Positions 1 through 8,078 of a stretch of DNA of 45,293 bases are shown one piece after another. The notes beneath the pieces were generated by a model. That model made no database searches. It worked only from the letters and a program-made list of their open reading frames with translations, and had not been told where the DNA came from. This DNA comes from Alkaliphilus peptidifermentans DSM 18978 (lineage in GTDB: Bacteria > Bacillota > Clostridia > Peptostreptococcales > Natronincolaceae): NCBI RefSeq assembly GCF_900101495.1, contig NZ_FMUS01000016.1, positions 1-45,293 on the forward strand, given 5' to 3'. Made by a program: the position numbers and the translations under genes. The first letter of the stretch is position 1; each line of letters begins with the position of its first letter.

Positions 1-2
1 GT

Positions 3-299
3 TTAAATGCTGCGGAATTTTATGAAATATCTCAGTATCAGAAAACAGAAGAGTTCAAGGAAAAATATAAAAAGAGAGCTTCTATAGAAGGTAAAAATGC
101 TGAACTCAAAAGATTTCATGGACTATGTCGAGCAAGAGGATATGGCTTAATAAGTGTGTCGAAACAATCAAAGCTAGCTGCAATAGCGGTAAATATCAAG
201 AGGATAGCAGCAATAGTCTCCTCTTTTATATCTAGTTTTAAGGGAACTTTAGAAATGACAGACTATTTTTTACATTTGTCAAAATTTCTTGCGATTTAA
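3..299 (+). pseudogene. IS1182-family transposase, C-terminal fragment
   Basis: An open frame runs in from the left window edge and ends at a TAA at 297-299, giving 98 residues with no start inside the window. It contains a run of the type KKRASIEGKNAELKRFHGLC followed by RARGYGLISVS and a hydrophobic AAIAVNIKRIA tail. This is the pattern of the DDE-domain C-terminus of IS1182-family transposases, where the final acidic catalytic residue lies in the IEGKNAELK segment. The rest of the gene is outside the window, so whether this copy is intact cannot be judged. It points right, opposite to the N-terminal fragment at 850-1161, so the two are not halves of one copy. Confidence 0.75.
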
Positions 300-330
300 C
301 GAAAAAAAGGACCAGTTTTTCACTGATCTC

Positions 331-375
331 GGACGTTTTGTTTGCCACCTGATAATGGCAAAGAAAAACCGTCCC
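331..375. repeat. Interspersed palindromic repeat, copy 1 (degenerate)
   Basis: GGACGTTTTGTTTGCCACC at 331-349 is followed by an imperfect inverted arm ending in CGTCCC at 370-375. The core matches, in reverse complement, the GGCAAACAAAACGTCCCC core found at 1365-1382 and 20559-20576. It is preceded by TTTTTCACTGATCTC, which resembles TTTTTCACTGGTCCC just before copy 2. It looks like a REP- or MITE-type element that has decayed. Confidence 0.6.
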
Positions 376-390
376 ATTGACTTTAGTCTG

Positions 391-399
391 TGCTATAAT
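391..399 (+). promoter_or_regulatory. Extended -10 promoter candidate
   Basis: TGCTATAAT at 391-399 is an extended -10 box (TGnTATAAT) about 57 nt before the TTG start at 456. No good -35 box lies 16-18 nt upstream, which is compatible with an extended -10 promoter. It would drive the small membrane protein that follows. Confidence 0.35.
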
Positions 400-455
400 T
401 AATATTAGCCACAAAGCTACTTGCTTTAGACCAATTTGCTGGAGGTGTAATTTCA

Positions 456-812
456 TTGCTATATATATTTTTAGTTGTATCCACCTTACTATTTTGGGGA
501 TTTATAACCATCGTTAAAAAAAATCTCAATATGAAGACTAAAGAAGGTCTATATAAACACGTAAACAGGCTTCATAGATGGGGAGAAATACTAATTATTA
601 TTTTGTCATTAACAGTTTTATACTTAATAGGTTTTGTGTATTTAAGACAGCTTAAGCCCCACTACTTTTTGATGGCTTTAACTGCACTATATGGCTTTCG
701 TGGATTTATGGAATGGAAGTTTGAGAAGGCTTCTAACGAGTATATTACAAGCTTTTTAGCAGGTATTTTTCTCTTGTTTATTTTCTTAAGTGTAGAATTA
801 TTCTTCATGTAG
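456..812 (+). CDS. Small DUF4181-like membrane protein
   Basis: A 118-residue protein with a TTG start at 456, placed by GGAGGTG at 441-447 with 8 nt spacing. It has four hydrophobic segments: roughly residues 1-20, 43-62, 70-85 and 96-117. A short polar stretch (MKTKEGLYKHVNRLHRWGE) follows the first helix, and the motif YGFRGFMEWKFEKASNEY lies before the last. That layout is typical of DUF4181, a small membrane protein family seen mostly in Bacilli and Clostridia. Function is unknown. It stands alone between IS fragments, transcribed from an extended -10 candidate. The family call rests on memory of the motif, not on a search. Confidence 0.65.
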   Translation: MLYIFLVVSTLLFWGFITIVKKNLNMKTKEGLYKHVNRLHRWGEILIIILSLTVLYLIGFVYLRQLKPHYFLMALTALYGFRGFMEWKFEKASNEYITSFLAGIFLLFIFLSVELFFM

Positions 813-849
813 GAAAATATCTAGTGACCATGGCGCATGTCCTCTTTCC

Positions 850-1161
850 CTCGACGATTTCTGTGATGATTTCGTCTAGCGTTGACTCTTCAAGTCGTTG
901 TGTTCTGCTAGGTTTAAACTCGCTTCTTCCTTAACCTTTTCATCTGATAAATTATATAAATGCTGCAAAAAAAAGTAGCTTGCACATTAATTCCGGTTCT
1001 TTAGCAGGTCGTCCAAATTCCTTGCAATAGCTATTCTCTAGTAATCCATTGATAAAGCTAAAATCTACTACTGAATCTATTCTTTTTAGTATATGATTTT
1101 CTGGTATTTTATTATATAATGATGAGTGAAAAGATGTTTGCTTTGGCTTATGTCGTAGCAT
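850..1161 (-). pseudogene. IS1182-family transposase, N-terminal fragment, frameshifted
   Basis: The reading frame starts with ATG at 1161 and gives about 65 residues of the N-terminal domain of IS1182 transposases (IPENHILKRIDSVVDFSFIN, then EFGRPAKEPELMCKLL). It stops after a T-run at about 970. Shifting frame restores LQHLYNLSDEKVKEEASLNL, so the run of T/A residues marks a frameshift. A further segment resembling the next conserved block (TLDEIITEIV) appears in a third frame by about 852-880, implying an internal deletion as well. The copy is dead. The downstream boundary is approximate. Confidence 0.75.
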
Positions 1162-1162
1162 G

Positions 1163-1224
1163 AAAAAAACCCCTTTTGGTTTTGTTTGGTCGTACTTACA
1201 TTATACCATAAATGGGGTTTTTTT
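1163..1224. terminator. Long-range hairpin flanking the IS fragment
   Basis: AAAAAAACCCC at 1163-1173 pairs with GGGGTTTTTTT at 1214-1224. On the minus strand the arms enclose a TATAAT (1201-1206), so it lies in the transposase leader. Such hairpins at IS1182 ends can block read-through into the transposase. It may also insulate the sigma operon that begins at 1467. Confidence 0.45.
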
Positions 1225-1330
1225 TGTCTAAAATCAAGTGTTTTCAATGATTTAAAAAATATTTTGCACTTAATATACAAACATAGTGTAAGTTAAACTG
1301 GATGTTTACAGGGGACTTTTTCACTGGTCC

Positions 1331-1388
1331 CAAAACGTCCCCATGGCGCATCTGTTGAATAGATGGCAAACAAAACGTCCCCATGGCG
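1331..1388. repeat. Interspersed repeat, copy 2, with 18-bp direct repeat
   Basis: The 18-mer CAAAACGTCCCCATGGCG occurs exactly at 1331-1348 and again at 1371-1388, a 40-bp period. The second unit extends left as GGCAAA, giving the same GGCAAACAAAACGTCCCC core as the element at 20559. It sits directly upstream of the sigma factor operon. The gap from 813 to 1466 holds only IS debris, the hairpin and this repeat. Confidence 0.7.
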
Positions 1389-1466
1389 GGGTGAGGAAAG
1401 TTTGATAATTTGTCCGCACATTTCCCACTGTTTATCCGTTATACATAGTGAAAGGAGGTTTCTATA

Positions 1467-1928
1467 GTGTCTTTAGACATCAAAGACCAATATGACAAAA
1501 TTCATAAGTACTGTTATTTCAAAACAAAAAACTGCCAGCTTGCAGAAGATTTAACACAGGAAACCTTCCTTAAATATTTTAGTCAAACCTCATACATAGA
1601 CCGCGGAAAACCTTTGGCCTATTTATACACCATAGCAAAAAATTTGTGTATTGATACATTAAAAAAACCAAAGATTGAAGCTTTAGGCGAGGATACTACA
1701 ACAACCGATGAATTGACTTCTATAGAAATAAGTTTCGTTGTTAGACAAGCTATGGATACGTTGCCTAAGGATTTAGCAGAAATTGTTATGCTTAGAGTTA
1801 TAAATGAATTATCTATGGCAGAAGTATGCAGTATAACACAGCTTTCACGGTTTGTAGTTTATAGAAAGCTGAAGGCTGCACTTAAACAACTTAAATTGAT
1901 TTTAAGGGAGGAGGATTTACTTGAATAG
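1467..1928 (+). CDS. ECF-type RNA polymerase sigma factor
   Basis: A 153-residue sigma-70 family protein of extracytoplasmic-function size. GTG start at 1467, fixed by AAAGGAGG at 1451-1458. Region 2 covers roughly residues 5-70, with the region 2.2/2.3 signature AEDLTQETFLKYF and AYLYTIAKNLCIDTLKK. Region 4 is about 90-150, with LPKDLAEIVMLRVINELSMAEV and a helix-turn-helix ending in YRKLKAALKQL. There is no extra anti-sigma domain. The next gene overlaps its end by 8 nt and encodes a membrane protein, followed by an ABC exporter pair, so the four genes are one unit. In related operons the sigma factor usually drives its own operon in response to an envelope or antibiotic signal. No canonical target promoter could be assigned here. 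Confidence 0.88.
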   Translation: MSLDIKDQYDKIHKYCYFKTKNCQLAEDLTQETFLKYFSQTSYIDRGKPLAYLYTIAKNLCIDTLKKPKIEALGEDTTTTDELTSIEISFVVRQAMDTLPKDLAEIVMLRVINELSMAEVCSITQLSRFVVYRKLKAALKQLKLILREEDLLE

Positions 1929-2658
1929 AATAAAAAAAGTACTAAAAAAGGCATATGATATACCCTTATCAAAGGAAAAAGAAGCCTTTTTGCAAAGGTT
2001 GAATTTTCCAAAATCAAGCTATAAGGATTTTTTTATTTATCAAATATCTTATATTCAAAAACGTGTATGGATTCTATCTACAGCATTGATAGGTTTGATT
2101 TTGATGCTATTGCATTTTGAAAATATCACTGGCGATGCCTTGAAAATCATTTGGATTACATCATCTGTATTACCTTTTATAGCATTGGTGGCAATTACAG
2201 AAATATCACGTTCAATGTCTCATAATATGGCAGAAATTGAGATGAGCTGCAGATACAATCTTGCAGATTTAATGTTGGCAAGAATAAGCATTTTAGCAGC
2301 ATTTAATTTTATACTATCCAATATTCTTATACTGGGTATCCAAGGAAAAACAGCTTATAGTCCAATACGGATAAGCTTATATATTTTTGTACCTTTTCTC
2401 TTAACCTGTTTAGCATCGCTGATTGTACTAAACTATATTAAAATCAAAGAAACAACGTATATTTGTGGTGGAATAAGCTGTTTTATCAGTGGAATAAACG
2501 CTCTTATTATCGGCTCAAATCAGATTGCCTATACAGACAAATTTGTTGGATTTTGGGTAATTATATTTATTGCTTTGATGGTTGGTATTATAGTGGAAAT
2601 AATTGATTTTATAAGAAAACTGGAGGAATTGCATTGGAACTTACAATTGACCGCTTAA
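1921..2658 (+). CDS. Membrane protein of the sigma operon, possible anti-sigma role
   Basis: A 245-residue protein with a TTG start at 1921 that overlaps the sigma gene by 8 nt, with GGGAGGAGG just upstream. A charged N-terminal cytoplasmic segment of about 45 residues (KEKEAFLQRLNFP) is followed by six predicted membrane helices: about 50-66, 75-92, 118-140, 150-170, 180-198 and 210-230. I do not recognise a named family. Its position directly after an ECF sigma gene and the soluble N-terminal stretch are what an anti-sigma factor would show, but it lacks a visible zinc-binding HxxxCxxC motif. It could equally be an accessory permease-like component of the ABC exporter. Function unassigned. 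Confidence 0.7.
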   Translation: MNRIKKVLKKAYDIPLSKEKEAFLQRLNFPKSSYKDFFIYQISYIQKRVWILSTALIGLILMLLHFENITGDALKIIWITSSVLPFIALVAITEISRSMSHNMAEIEMSCRYNLADLMLARISILAAFNFILSNILILGIQGKTAYSPIRISLYIFVPFLLTCLASLIVLNYIKIKETTYICGGISCFISGINALIIGSNQIAYTDKFVGFWVIIFIALMVGIIVEIIDFIRKLEELHWNLQLTA

Positions 2659-3503
2659 CGAAGCAGTATCAAAATAAAATTGCAGTTGACAGGGTTACTC
2701 TAACACTCACTAATGGTGTATATGGCCTTTTAGGGGCCAATGGTGCAGGGAAAACTACCCTTATGCGTATGCTGTGTGGAATTTTAAAACCTACAAGCGG
2801 AGAAGTAAAATTTGATGGTATTGATGTAGCAAGTGAAAATTATCGTGATGTTTTAGGATATCTTCCACAGGATTTTGGATATTATCCTAAATTTACTGCC
2901 TTTGAATTTTTATGCTATATAGCTACACTAAAAGGCTTGCCAAAAGAACGGGCAAAAGAAAAATCAAAGGAATTTTTAGAACTTGTTTCTCTTTCAGATG
3001 TGGCACAAAAGAAAATCAAAACATTTTCCGGTGGCATGAAACAACGACTTGGAATTGCACAAGCAATGCTGAACAATCCAAAGATTTTAATATTAGATGA
3101 GCCGACAGCTGGTCTTGACCCAAAAGAACGTGTTCGCTTTCGTAATCTGATTTCTCAGCTTGGAGAAGAAAGGATTGTACTGTTGTCAACACATATTGTT
3201 TCGGATATCGAAAATATTGCAAGAACTATATTGGTGTTAAAAAATGGACAGCTTATTCACAATGGAAGCCTTGAGCAAATTATCCAGGTGATCGAAAATA
3301 AGGTCTGGCAATGTACAGTTGACCGTAAAATGGCAAATGAGTTAAGTAAAGAATACCCTATTATAAATTTGAGACAGGAGGTAGATGGGATATTTTTGCG
3401 ACTTATATCTTCAGAAAATCCCTGTAAAGATGCTGTCAGAGTTACTGCCACTCTTGAAGATTTATATCTATACTATTTCAGTGAGGTGAATAAGGATGAA
3501 TAG
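2634..3503 (+). CDS. ABC transporter ATP-binding protein
   Basis: A 289-residue nucleotide-binding subunit. TTG start at 2634, placed by GGAGGA at 2622-2627, overlapping the previous gene by 25 nt. Walker A is GANGAGKTT, the Q-loop is in YLPQDFGYYP, the signature is FSGGMKQRLGIAQAM, Walker B is ILILDEPTAGLDP, and the switch histidine is in STHIVSD. The C-terminal ~70 residues are a variable accessory domain, as in ATPases of ABC-2 type exporters (antibiotic or peptide export and resistance). It overlaps the permease gene by 8 nt, so they form one transporter. The substrate is unknown. Confidence 0.9.
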   Translation: MELTIDRLTKQYQNKIAVDRVTLTLTNGVYGLLGANGAGKTTLMRMLCGILKPTSGEVKFDGIDVASENYRDVLGYLPQDFGYYPKFTAFEFLCYIATLKGLPKERAKEKSKEFLELVSLSDVAQKKIKTFSGGMKQRLGIAQAMLNNPKILILDEPTAGLDPKERVRFRNLISQLGEERIVLLSTHIVSDIENIARTILVLKNGQLIHNGSLEQIIQVIENKVWQCTVDRKMANELSKEYPIINLRQEVDGIFLRLISSENPCKDAVRVTATLEDLYLYYFSEVNKDE

Positions 3504-4773
3504 TTTTTTTCAACTTGTAGGCTTTGAATATAAAAAAATCCTTAAAAGAAAAAGCACACTAGCAGCTGTTGTATTAATTGGGATTTTAATAGCTAGTGCT
3601 TCCTTAAGCAGTGTTACAGGAAAGTCCTACTGGCACTCAGATGGAAATAATATATCATCCTTTGAGGCAATGAAAAAGGATAGAGAGGTTAGACGAAGTA
3701 CAGCCGGGGTAATTGACGAAGATTATATAGTTAGGGCAATCCAACAGAACGCCTTAATGATAGCTGATGACAACAATTATTTCATCAACAATTACGGAAG
3801 GTTCTTAAAATCCTCTGCTTATATAAAATATGCCTTGCCTTATGAAAATGCAGTGAATATAATCAATGTTGCATATGAAAGCAATTTTGAAGCCTATGCC
3901 ACCGATGGTTTTTATGTATTCAACAGCATGACTACTCCAATTGATACACTTGAATTAAAGGATGTAAAAAATTTCTATCCAAATATACAGAAACAGGCAT
4001 TATATAAAATAGCTACTGATCCTGCCTTAACACAGGCAGAATTCCAAAAACACACAGAGATGCTGGAAAAGGTATCAGTTCCTTTTAAAACAGGTTATTC
4101 AGTAGGATACGAAAAGTTTCTAAGTTTATTTGATACCGTTGGATTATTCGTACTGTTGTCTGTAGCAATATGTGTTGCACCTGTTTTTGCAATTGAATAT
4201 CAAACCAAAACAGACCAGCTTATTCTATCTTCAAAATATGGTAAGAACAAAGTTATCTGGGCTAAAATATTTACAGGTTTATCATTCACCTTAATTTTTT
4301 CTGTAATAACAATATTTGTATTCTTATTTACGGTGCTTGTATTGCTTGGGTTTGATGGTGGCAATGTAAGCATACAGGTGATTAATCCCCTTACCACATA
4401 CCCTATGACAATATTTAAAGCGTGTATTGTTCTTTCTCTGGTAACGGTACTTGCCAGTTTGATGTTTTCAATGATAGCGATGGTCTTTTCTGCTGTTCTT
4501 AAATCATCATTCGGGGTAATCATAGTGTCATTTATGTTTTTGTTTTTACCTGCCTTTATAGTTATATCTCCGATAAATAGATTACCTTACAGGCTATTGC
4601 AGTTATTCCCAATTAAAATGATGTCCTTCTCAGGAGTATTTTCACAATACTTGTTTAACATTTGGGGAACGACTGTTACCCCTGCAGTATTTTATTCGGT
4701 ATTTTGCATAATTGTAACTGTACTTGTTATGCCCTTTGCCTATGGTGGATTTAAGAATCATCAGGTTGGATAA
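3496..4773 (+). CDS. ABC-2 type permease
   Basis: A 425-residue integral membrane subunit. One N-terminal helix (about residues 20-40, LAAVVLIGILIASASL) is followed by a large extracytoplasmic domain of about 160 residues. Five to six helices then occupy 210-420, including LFVLLSVAICVAPVFAIEYQ. The motif EYQTKTDQLILSSKYGK is the cytoplasmic coupling loop commonly seen in ABC-2 permeases after the second helix. RBS GAGGTG is upstream of the ATG at 3496. It partners the ATPase encoded just before. The operon appears to end here. The following 281 nt contain a small minus-strand frame and a hairpin. Confidence 0.85.
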   Translation: MNSFFQLVGFEYKKILKRKSTLAAVVLIGILIASASLSSVTGKSYWHSDGNNISSFEAMKKDREVRRSTAGVIDEDYIVRAIQQNALMIADDNNYFINNYGRFLKSSAYIKYALPYENAVNIINVAYESNFEAYATDGFYVFNSMTTPIDTLELKDVKNFYPNIQKQALYKIATDPALTQAEFQKHTEMLEKVSVPFKTGYSVGYEKFLSLFDTVGLFVLLSVAICVAPVFAIEYQTKTDQLILSSKYGKNKVIWAKIFTGLSFTLIFSVITIFVFLFTVLVLLGFDGGNVSIQVINPLTTYPMTIFKACIVLSLVTVLASLMFSMIAMVFSAVLKSSFGVIIVSFMFLFLPAFIVISPINRLPYRLLQLFPIKMMSFSGVFSQYLFNIWGTTVTPAVFYSVFCIIVTVLVMPFAYGGFKNHQVG

Positions 4774-4831
4774 GTACAGAAAAGCCAATATCAAAGCCAA
4801 GAAAGGAAAGTCCCAGAGGAAAACCATGATT

Positions 4832-4948
4832 TTACTCTTCATTATTTTTGTTATTAGGCTTTGATAGTTCATCATGAATCATTTCAAAGCCATTTTTAAT
4901 ATTATATAAAATTAGTATAAGAAGCATAATTACAATAAGTTGAAACAT
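4832..4948 (-). CDS. Small single-pass membrane peptide (38 aa)
   Basis: An ATG at 4946-4948 is preceded by AGAAGGGAG (complement of 4957-4965) with 8 nt spacing and opens a 38-codon frame. The product starts with a single hydrophobic helix (MFQLIVIMLLILILYNI) and ends in a short hydrophilic tail (HDELSKPNNKNNEE). A consensus-like RBS and a clean helix-plus-polar-tail layout argue for a real small protein. There is no recognised family, and it lies downstream of the mtnA terminator. Confidence 0.45.
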   Translation of the reverse strand: MFQLIVIMLLILILYNIKNGFEMIHDELSKPNNKNNEE

Positions 4949-5026
4949 TGACAAATCTCCCTTCTGACTATTTTTGAATTATTTATATCCTTTATAGCAT
5001 ACCCTCAATTATTATATAATTGCAAT

Positions 5027-5056
5027 AAAATGGGAGTAAAAGCTTACTCCCATTTT
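5027..5056 (-). terminator. Intrinsic terminator of the mtn operon
   Basis: AAAATGGGAGTAA (5027-5039) and TTACTCCCATTTT (5044-5056) form a perfect 13-bp stem with a 4-nt loop. It overlaps the mtnA stop codon and is followed on the minus strand by a T-rich stretch. Confidence 0.75.
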
Positions 5057-6104
5057 AAATATTTAAAAACAGCTTCTTTAAATTTTCATTATATGGTGGG
5101 TAAACTATACCCTTTTCAGTAACTATGGCTGTAATAAGTGAGTGGGCAGTTACATCAAAGGCTGGGTTATAGACCTTAATTCCTTCAGGAGCTGTGGCTT
5201 TACCAAACCAGTTGGTTACTTCATGGCTGCCTCTTTCTTCTATGGGGATTTCAATCCCTGTTGGAGTTGAAAGGTCGATTGTAGGTGTTGGTACTGCAAC
5301 ATAAAAGGGTACTCCATAGTGCTTTGCCATTACTGCCAGCTGTAGTGTTCCAATCTTATTTGCAGTATCTCCATTGGCGGCTACCCTATCTGCTCCTGTT
5401 ATAATGGCATCCACCTTGCCTTGAGCCATTAAGGAACCCGCCATATTATCACAGATTAAGGTAACATCGATACCACCATGGTGTAGTTCAAAGGCTGTTA
5501 AGCGAGCTCCCTGTAAATAAGGCCTTGTTTCATTGGCAAAGACCTTAAAGCTCCACCCCTTTTCCCTTGCCAAGTACATCGGTGAGGTGGCTGTTCCATA
5601 TCTTGAGGTTGCTAAACTTCCTGCATTACAGTGGGTCATTATGGTCATTCCATCCTTCAGTATCTTAAGGAAATTTTCTCCTATGCTGCGATTTATTGCT
5701 TCATCCTCTTTATGTATTTTAATAGCTTCCTCCAAAAGTGCTTTCTTTTTATCCTCTATTAAGAGATTTTCTAATTCTTTAGCCCTTTTCTTCATCCGGT
5801 CTAAAGCCCAAAAAAGGTTTACTGCTGTTGGCCTAGACTGAGAAAGATAGAGTGCCTTTTCATCAACAAATTTCATGAAATCCTCATGGCTTACAAAGCT
5901 TTCATCTTTAACTGAAAGATATACACCATAGGCAGCAGCAATTCCAATAAGAGGAGCCCCTCTAAGCTCCATATCCCTTATAGCATTGAAAACATCTTCA
6001 ACTGTTGCCTTAATATTATATTCAGTCTCCATTGGTAGCTTCAGCTGATTTAATATATAGAGCTTTCCTTCCTTCCATTCTATGGGCCTAATCATTTCCT
6101 TCAT
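5055..6104 (-). CDS. mtnA: S-methyl-5-thioribose-1-phosphate isomerase
   Basis: A 349-residue cytosolic isomerase that converts methylthioribose-1-phosphate (or 5-deoxyribose-1-phosphate) to the ribulose form. Family markers include [16 protein letters not shown] near residue 50, the catalytic cysteine motif [17 protein letters not shown], the [16 protein letters not shown] segment, and the catalytic aspartate in [19 protein letters not shown]. Length matches bacterial MtnA. The start overlaps the mtnK stop by 4 nt, so the two are translationally coupled. Together with mtnK and the class II aldolase it forms a three-step pathway. The downstream genes of the classical methionine salvage route (mtnW, mtnX, mtnD) are absent from this locus. 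Confidence 0.93.
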   Translation of the reverse strand: MKEMIRPIEWKEGKLYILNQLKLPMETEYNIKATVEDVFNAIRDMELRGAPLIGIAAAYGVYLSVKDESFVSHEDFMKFVDEKALYLSQSRPTAVNLFWALDRMKKRAKELENLLIEDKKKALLEEAIKIHKEDEAINRSIGENFLKILKDGMTIMTHCNAGSLATSRYGTATSPMYLAREKGWSFKVFANETRPYLQGARLTAFELHHGGIDVTLICDNMAGSLMAQGKVDAIITGADRVAANGDTANKIGTLQLAVMAKHYGVPFYVAVPTPTIDLSTPTGIEIPIEERGSHEVTNWFGKATAPEGIKVYNPAFDVTAHSLITAIVTEKGIVYPPYNENLKKLFLNI

Positions 6105-7318
6105 AAATTTTTAGCTCCTTCAATGTTTTCTCTTAACATATCTGTAACTTCTTCAATATTATTGAATTGATGTCGGTTCATAATAAGGATTTCTCCAAGT
6201 TCTAAAAGCTTAACCTGTACATCTCTACGTTTTTCTAAGTTTTCTATACCATCTACATCTATATTATGGGCTAAACCATGGACTCTACGTATCATAACAA
6301 CACCACAGTATCCAATTGTATCTATGAATAGGTTTCTCATGAATTGGTCTCTATAGCCTTCTACCCTTGCTGATATGTCTTGAGCATCCTTTTTCCAATT
6401 CTCTATAAACTTTTTTTCAAAGAGTCTATGTAATCTTTTTACAGTTTCAATTAAGTAGCTTCTATAATCTTGAATTTTTTCAACATCTTCATCCTTACCA
6501 CTCCATGATACATAATTTATAAAAATGTTACCTATAATTTTACCAACGTCAAAGGCTGCAGGACCCATAAATGCAAATTCTGCATCGAAGATTTTTGTTT
6601 CTTCTTCTCCTGCGAAAATTGAGCCAGTATGGAGATCACCATGTATTAAGCTTTGAGCCTCTGTCAAAAACTTATATTTTAATTTTGAAGTCTCAAGCCA
6701 TAACTCCGTCTTCTTCCAAAATACCTCTTCTAAATAAGGTTTAAGCCTTGGGTTAATGTTATTTCTGTCGGCATCATAGTATGGATCTGTAAAAACAAGA
6801 TCTTCTGTTATTTTACAGAGCTCCACATTAATAAACTTAGCAACTAGTCTTTTCTTTTCTTCAGAGCTCATGTGCATATCTGAGGTATAGAATAGCGTAT
6901 CGGCTAGGAAGGTTGAAATATGCTCTGCGAATTTAGGGTGCTTCTCCATTTTCATCATACCATATCTCATAAGCTCTAAATGGGAGAGGTCTTCCATTAC
7001 AATTAAGGCTAGCTCATCGTCTCGATGAAGAAGTTTAGGCACAAGATTAGGTACTATTCTGTTGTGAATTTCTAGAGCATTAGCTTCAAAGATTGTCCTT
7101 TCAACACTTAATGGCCATCCTTCTCCTACAACTCGTACATAAGGTAGTGCCTGCTTTAGTACAACAGAGGTTCCAGATAATGTGTCCTTAACTATGAATA
7201 CTAAATTTAAATTGCCATCGCCTACCTCTCTTGAAGTAAGGTTAGAGGTTTCACTAAATATGCCCTGCTTCATTAAATAGTCAATTGATAAATTTTCATT
7301 CATTTGATAATAGCTCAA
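6101..7318 (-). CDS. mtnK: S-methyl-5-thioribose kinase
   Basis: A 405-residue kinase of the APH/choline-kinase-like fold that phosphorylates C1 of methylthioribose, possibly also 5-deoxyribose, with ATP. Visible motifs are [14 protein letters not shown] (nucleotide loop), [11 protein letters not shown] (lysine), [13 protein letters not shown] (catalytic Asp region) and [20 protein letters not shown] (metal site). These are diagnostic for MtnK. The gene lies between the aldolase gene (12 nt gap) and mtnA (4 nt overlap). No SAM riboswitch is apparent upstream of the operon, unlike mtnKA in Bacillus subtilis, which is S-box controlled. Confidence 0.93.
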   Translation of the reverse strand: MSYYQMNENLSIDYLMKQGIFSETSNLTSREVGDGNLNLVFIVKDTLSGTSVVLKQALPYVRVVGEGWPLSVERTIFEANALEIHNRIVPNLVPKLLHRDDELALIVMEDLSHLELMRYGMMKMEKHPKFAEHISTFLADTLFYTSDMHMSSEEKKRLVAKFINVELCKITEDLVFTDPYYDADRNNINPRLKPYLEEVFWKKTELWLETSKLKYKFLTEAQSLIHGDLHTGSIFAGEEETKIFDAEFAFMGPAAFDVGKIIGNIFINYVSWSGKDEDVEKIQDYRSYLIETVKRLHRLFEKKFIENWKKDAQDISARVEGYRDQFMRNLFIDTIGYCGVVMIRRVHGLAHNIDVDGIENLEKRRDVQVKLLELGEILIMNRHQFNNIEEVTDMLRENIEGAKNL

Positions 7319-7330
7319 TGATAAAACCCC

Positions 7331-7981
7331 CTATTCTCTAATTGTCTTACTATAGCTTTCTAAATATATTTTCCTCATTTCATCTATTTCCTTTAATGAA
7401 ATGGGTTCTGTGTTGCTATTCATTCCTCTAACTATAGTAGCCAACTGAGCTGATTTTTCAGCTATTTCAGCCACTGTCATTGCCTCCCTTAAGGATCTAC
7501 CCACAGCAACCATTCCATGCTTTTCTAACAGAGCAGCGTAGACTCCACCTTTTAAAGCCTCTACAGTATTTAAAGCCAATTGATTTGTTCCAGGCAATGC
7601 ATATTGGGCTAAGGGTATATTTCCGCCAATAATCTGGGCTTGGTCTTCTGTATAGCAGGGGACCTCTTGGCCAATTACCGCAAATGCACTGGCATATATA
7701 CTATGGGTATGGACTATAGCTTTAAACTGTGGAAACGCCTTATAAATCATTAAATGGAGGGGCATTTCACTAGAAGCCTTAAGCCTACCCCCAATTTGAA
7801 GTTCATTTTCCAAATCAATTACTGCAATTGCATCCTCAGTTAATTCTTCATAGGGTATTCCTGATGGAGTAATCCACATGGTTTTTTCATAGCATTTACT
7901 AATGTTACCCCAAGTTCCCTTAACTAAGCCGCTTTTAGTTATACTTAAGCCTACGTCAATTATTTCTTTTTCTATACGCAT
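7331..7981 (-). CDS. Class II aldolase, methylthioribulose/deoxyribulose-1-phosphate type
   Basis: A 216-residue zinc aldolase of the FucA/AraD fold. Zinc ligands are the HTH pair in AIVHTHSIYASAFA and the histidine in LLEKHGMVAVG. The acid is in SSEMPLHLMIY, and the phosphate-binding segment is TWGNISKC with TPSGIPYEELT. Known relatives beside mtnK and mtnA are the Ald2/DrdA aldolases, which split the ribulose-1-phosphate into dihydroxyacetone phosphate and an aldehyde (methylthioacetaldehyde or acetaldehyde). It could instead be a MtnB-type dehydratase, which shares the fold. The absence of mtnW, mtnX and mtnD here favours the aldolase. It is the first gene of the operon, with RBS GAGAGTGA. 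Confidence 0.85.
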   Translation of the reverse strand: MRIEKEIIDVGLSITKSGLVKGTWGNISKCYEKTMWITPSGIPYEELTEDAIAVIDLENELQIGGRLKASSEMPLHLMIYKAFPQFKAIVHTHSIYASAFAVIGQEVPCYTEDQAQIIGGNIPLAQYALPGTNQLALNTVEALKGGVYAALLEKHGMVAVGRSLREAMTVAEIAEKSAQLATIVRGMNSNTEPISLKEIDEMRKIYLESYSKTIRE

Positions 7982-8078
7982 TTAATCACTCTCAATTCTT
8001 TAGCATAGATTACTATTTCTATTTAATATTTACATAATTCTAATTATTTTACTACTTACTTATATATGTACCATTTTT

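Noticed and set aside
1086-1280. 64-codon minus-strand frame
   Set aside because: Overlaps the transposase N-terminus in another frame, and its codons follow the hairpin sequence. A shadow frame.
4642-4875. 77-codon minus-strand frame over the permease end
   Set aside because: It runs antisense to the permease gene and out of frame with the better 38-residue frame that has an RBS.
7982-8078. Possible SAM (S-box) riboswitch upstream of the mtn operon
   Set aside because: Only 97 nt are available and no S-box helices or terminator stem can be drawn; the sequence is simple AT-rich leader.
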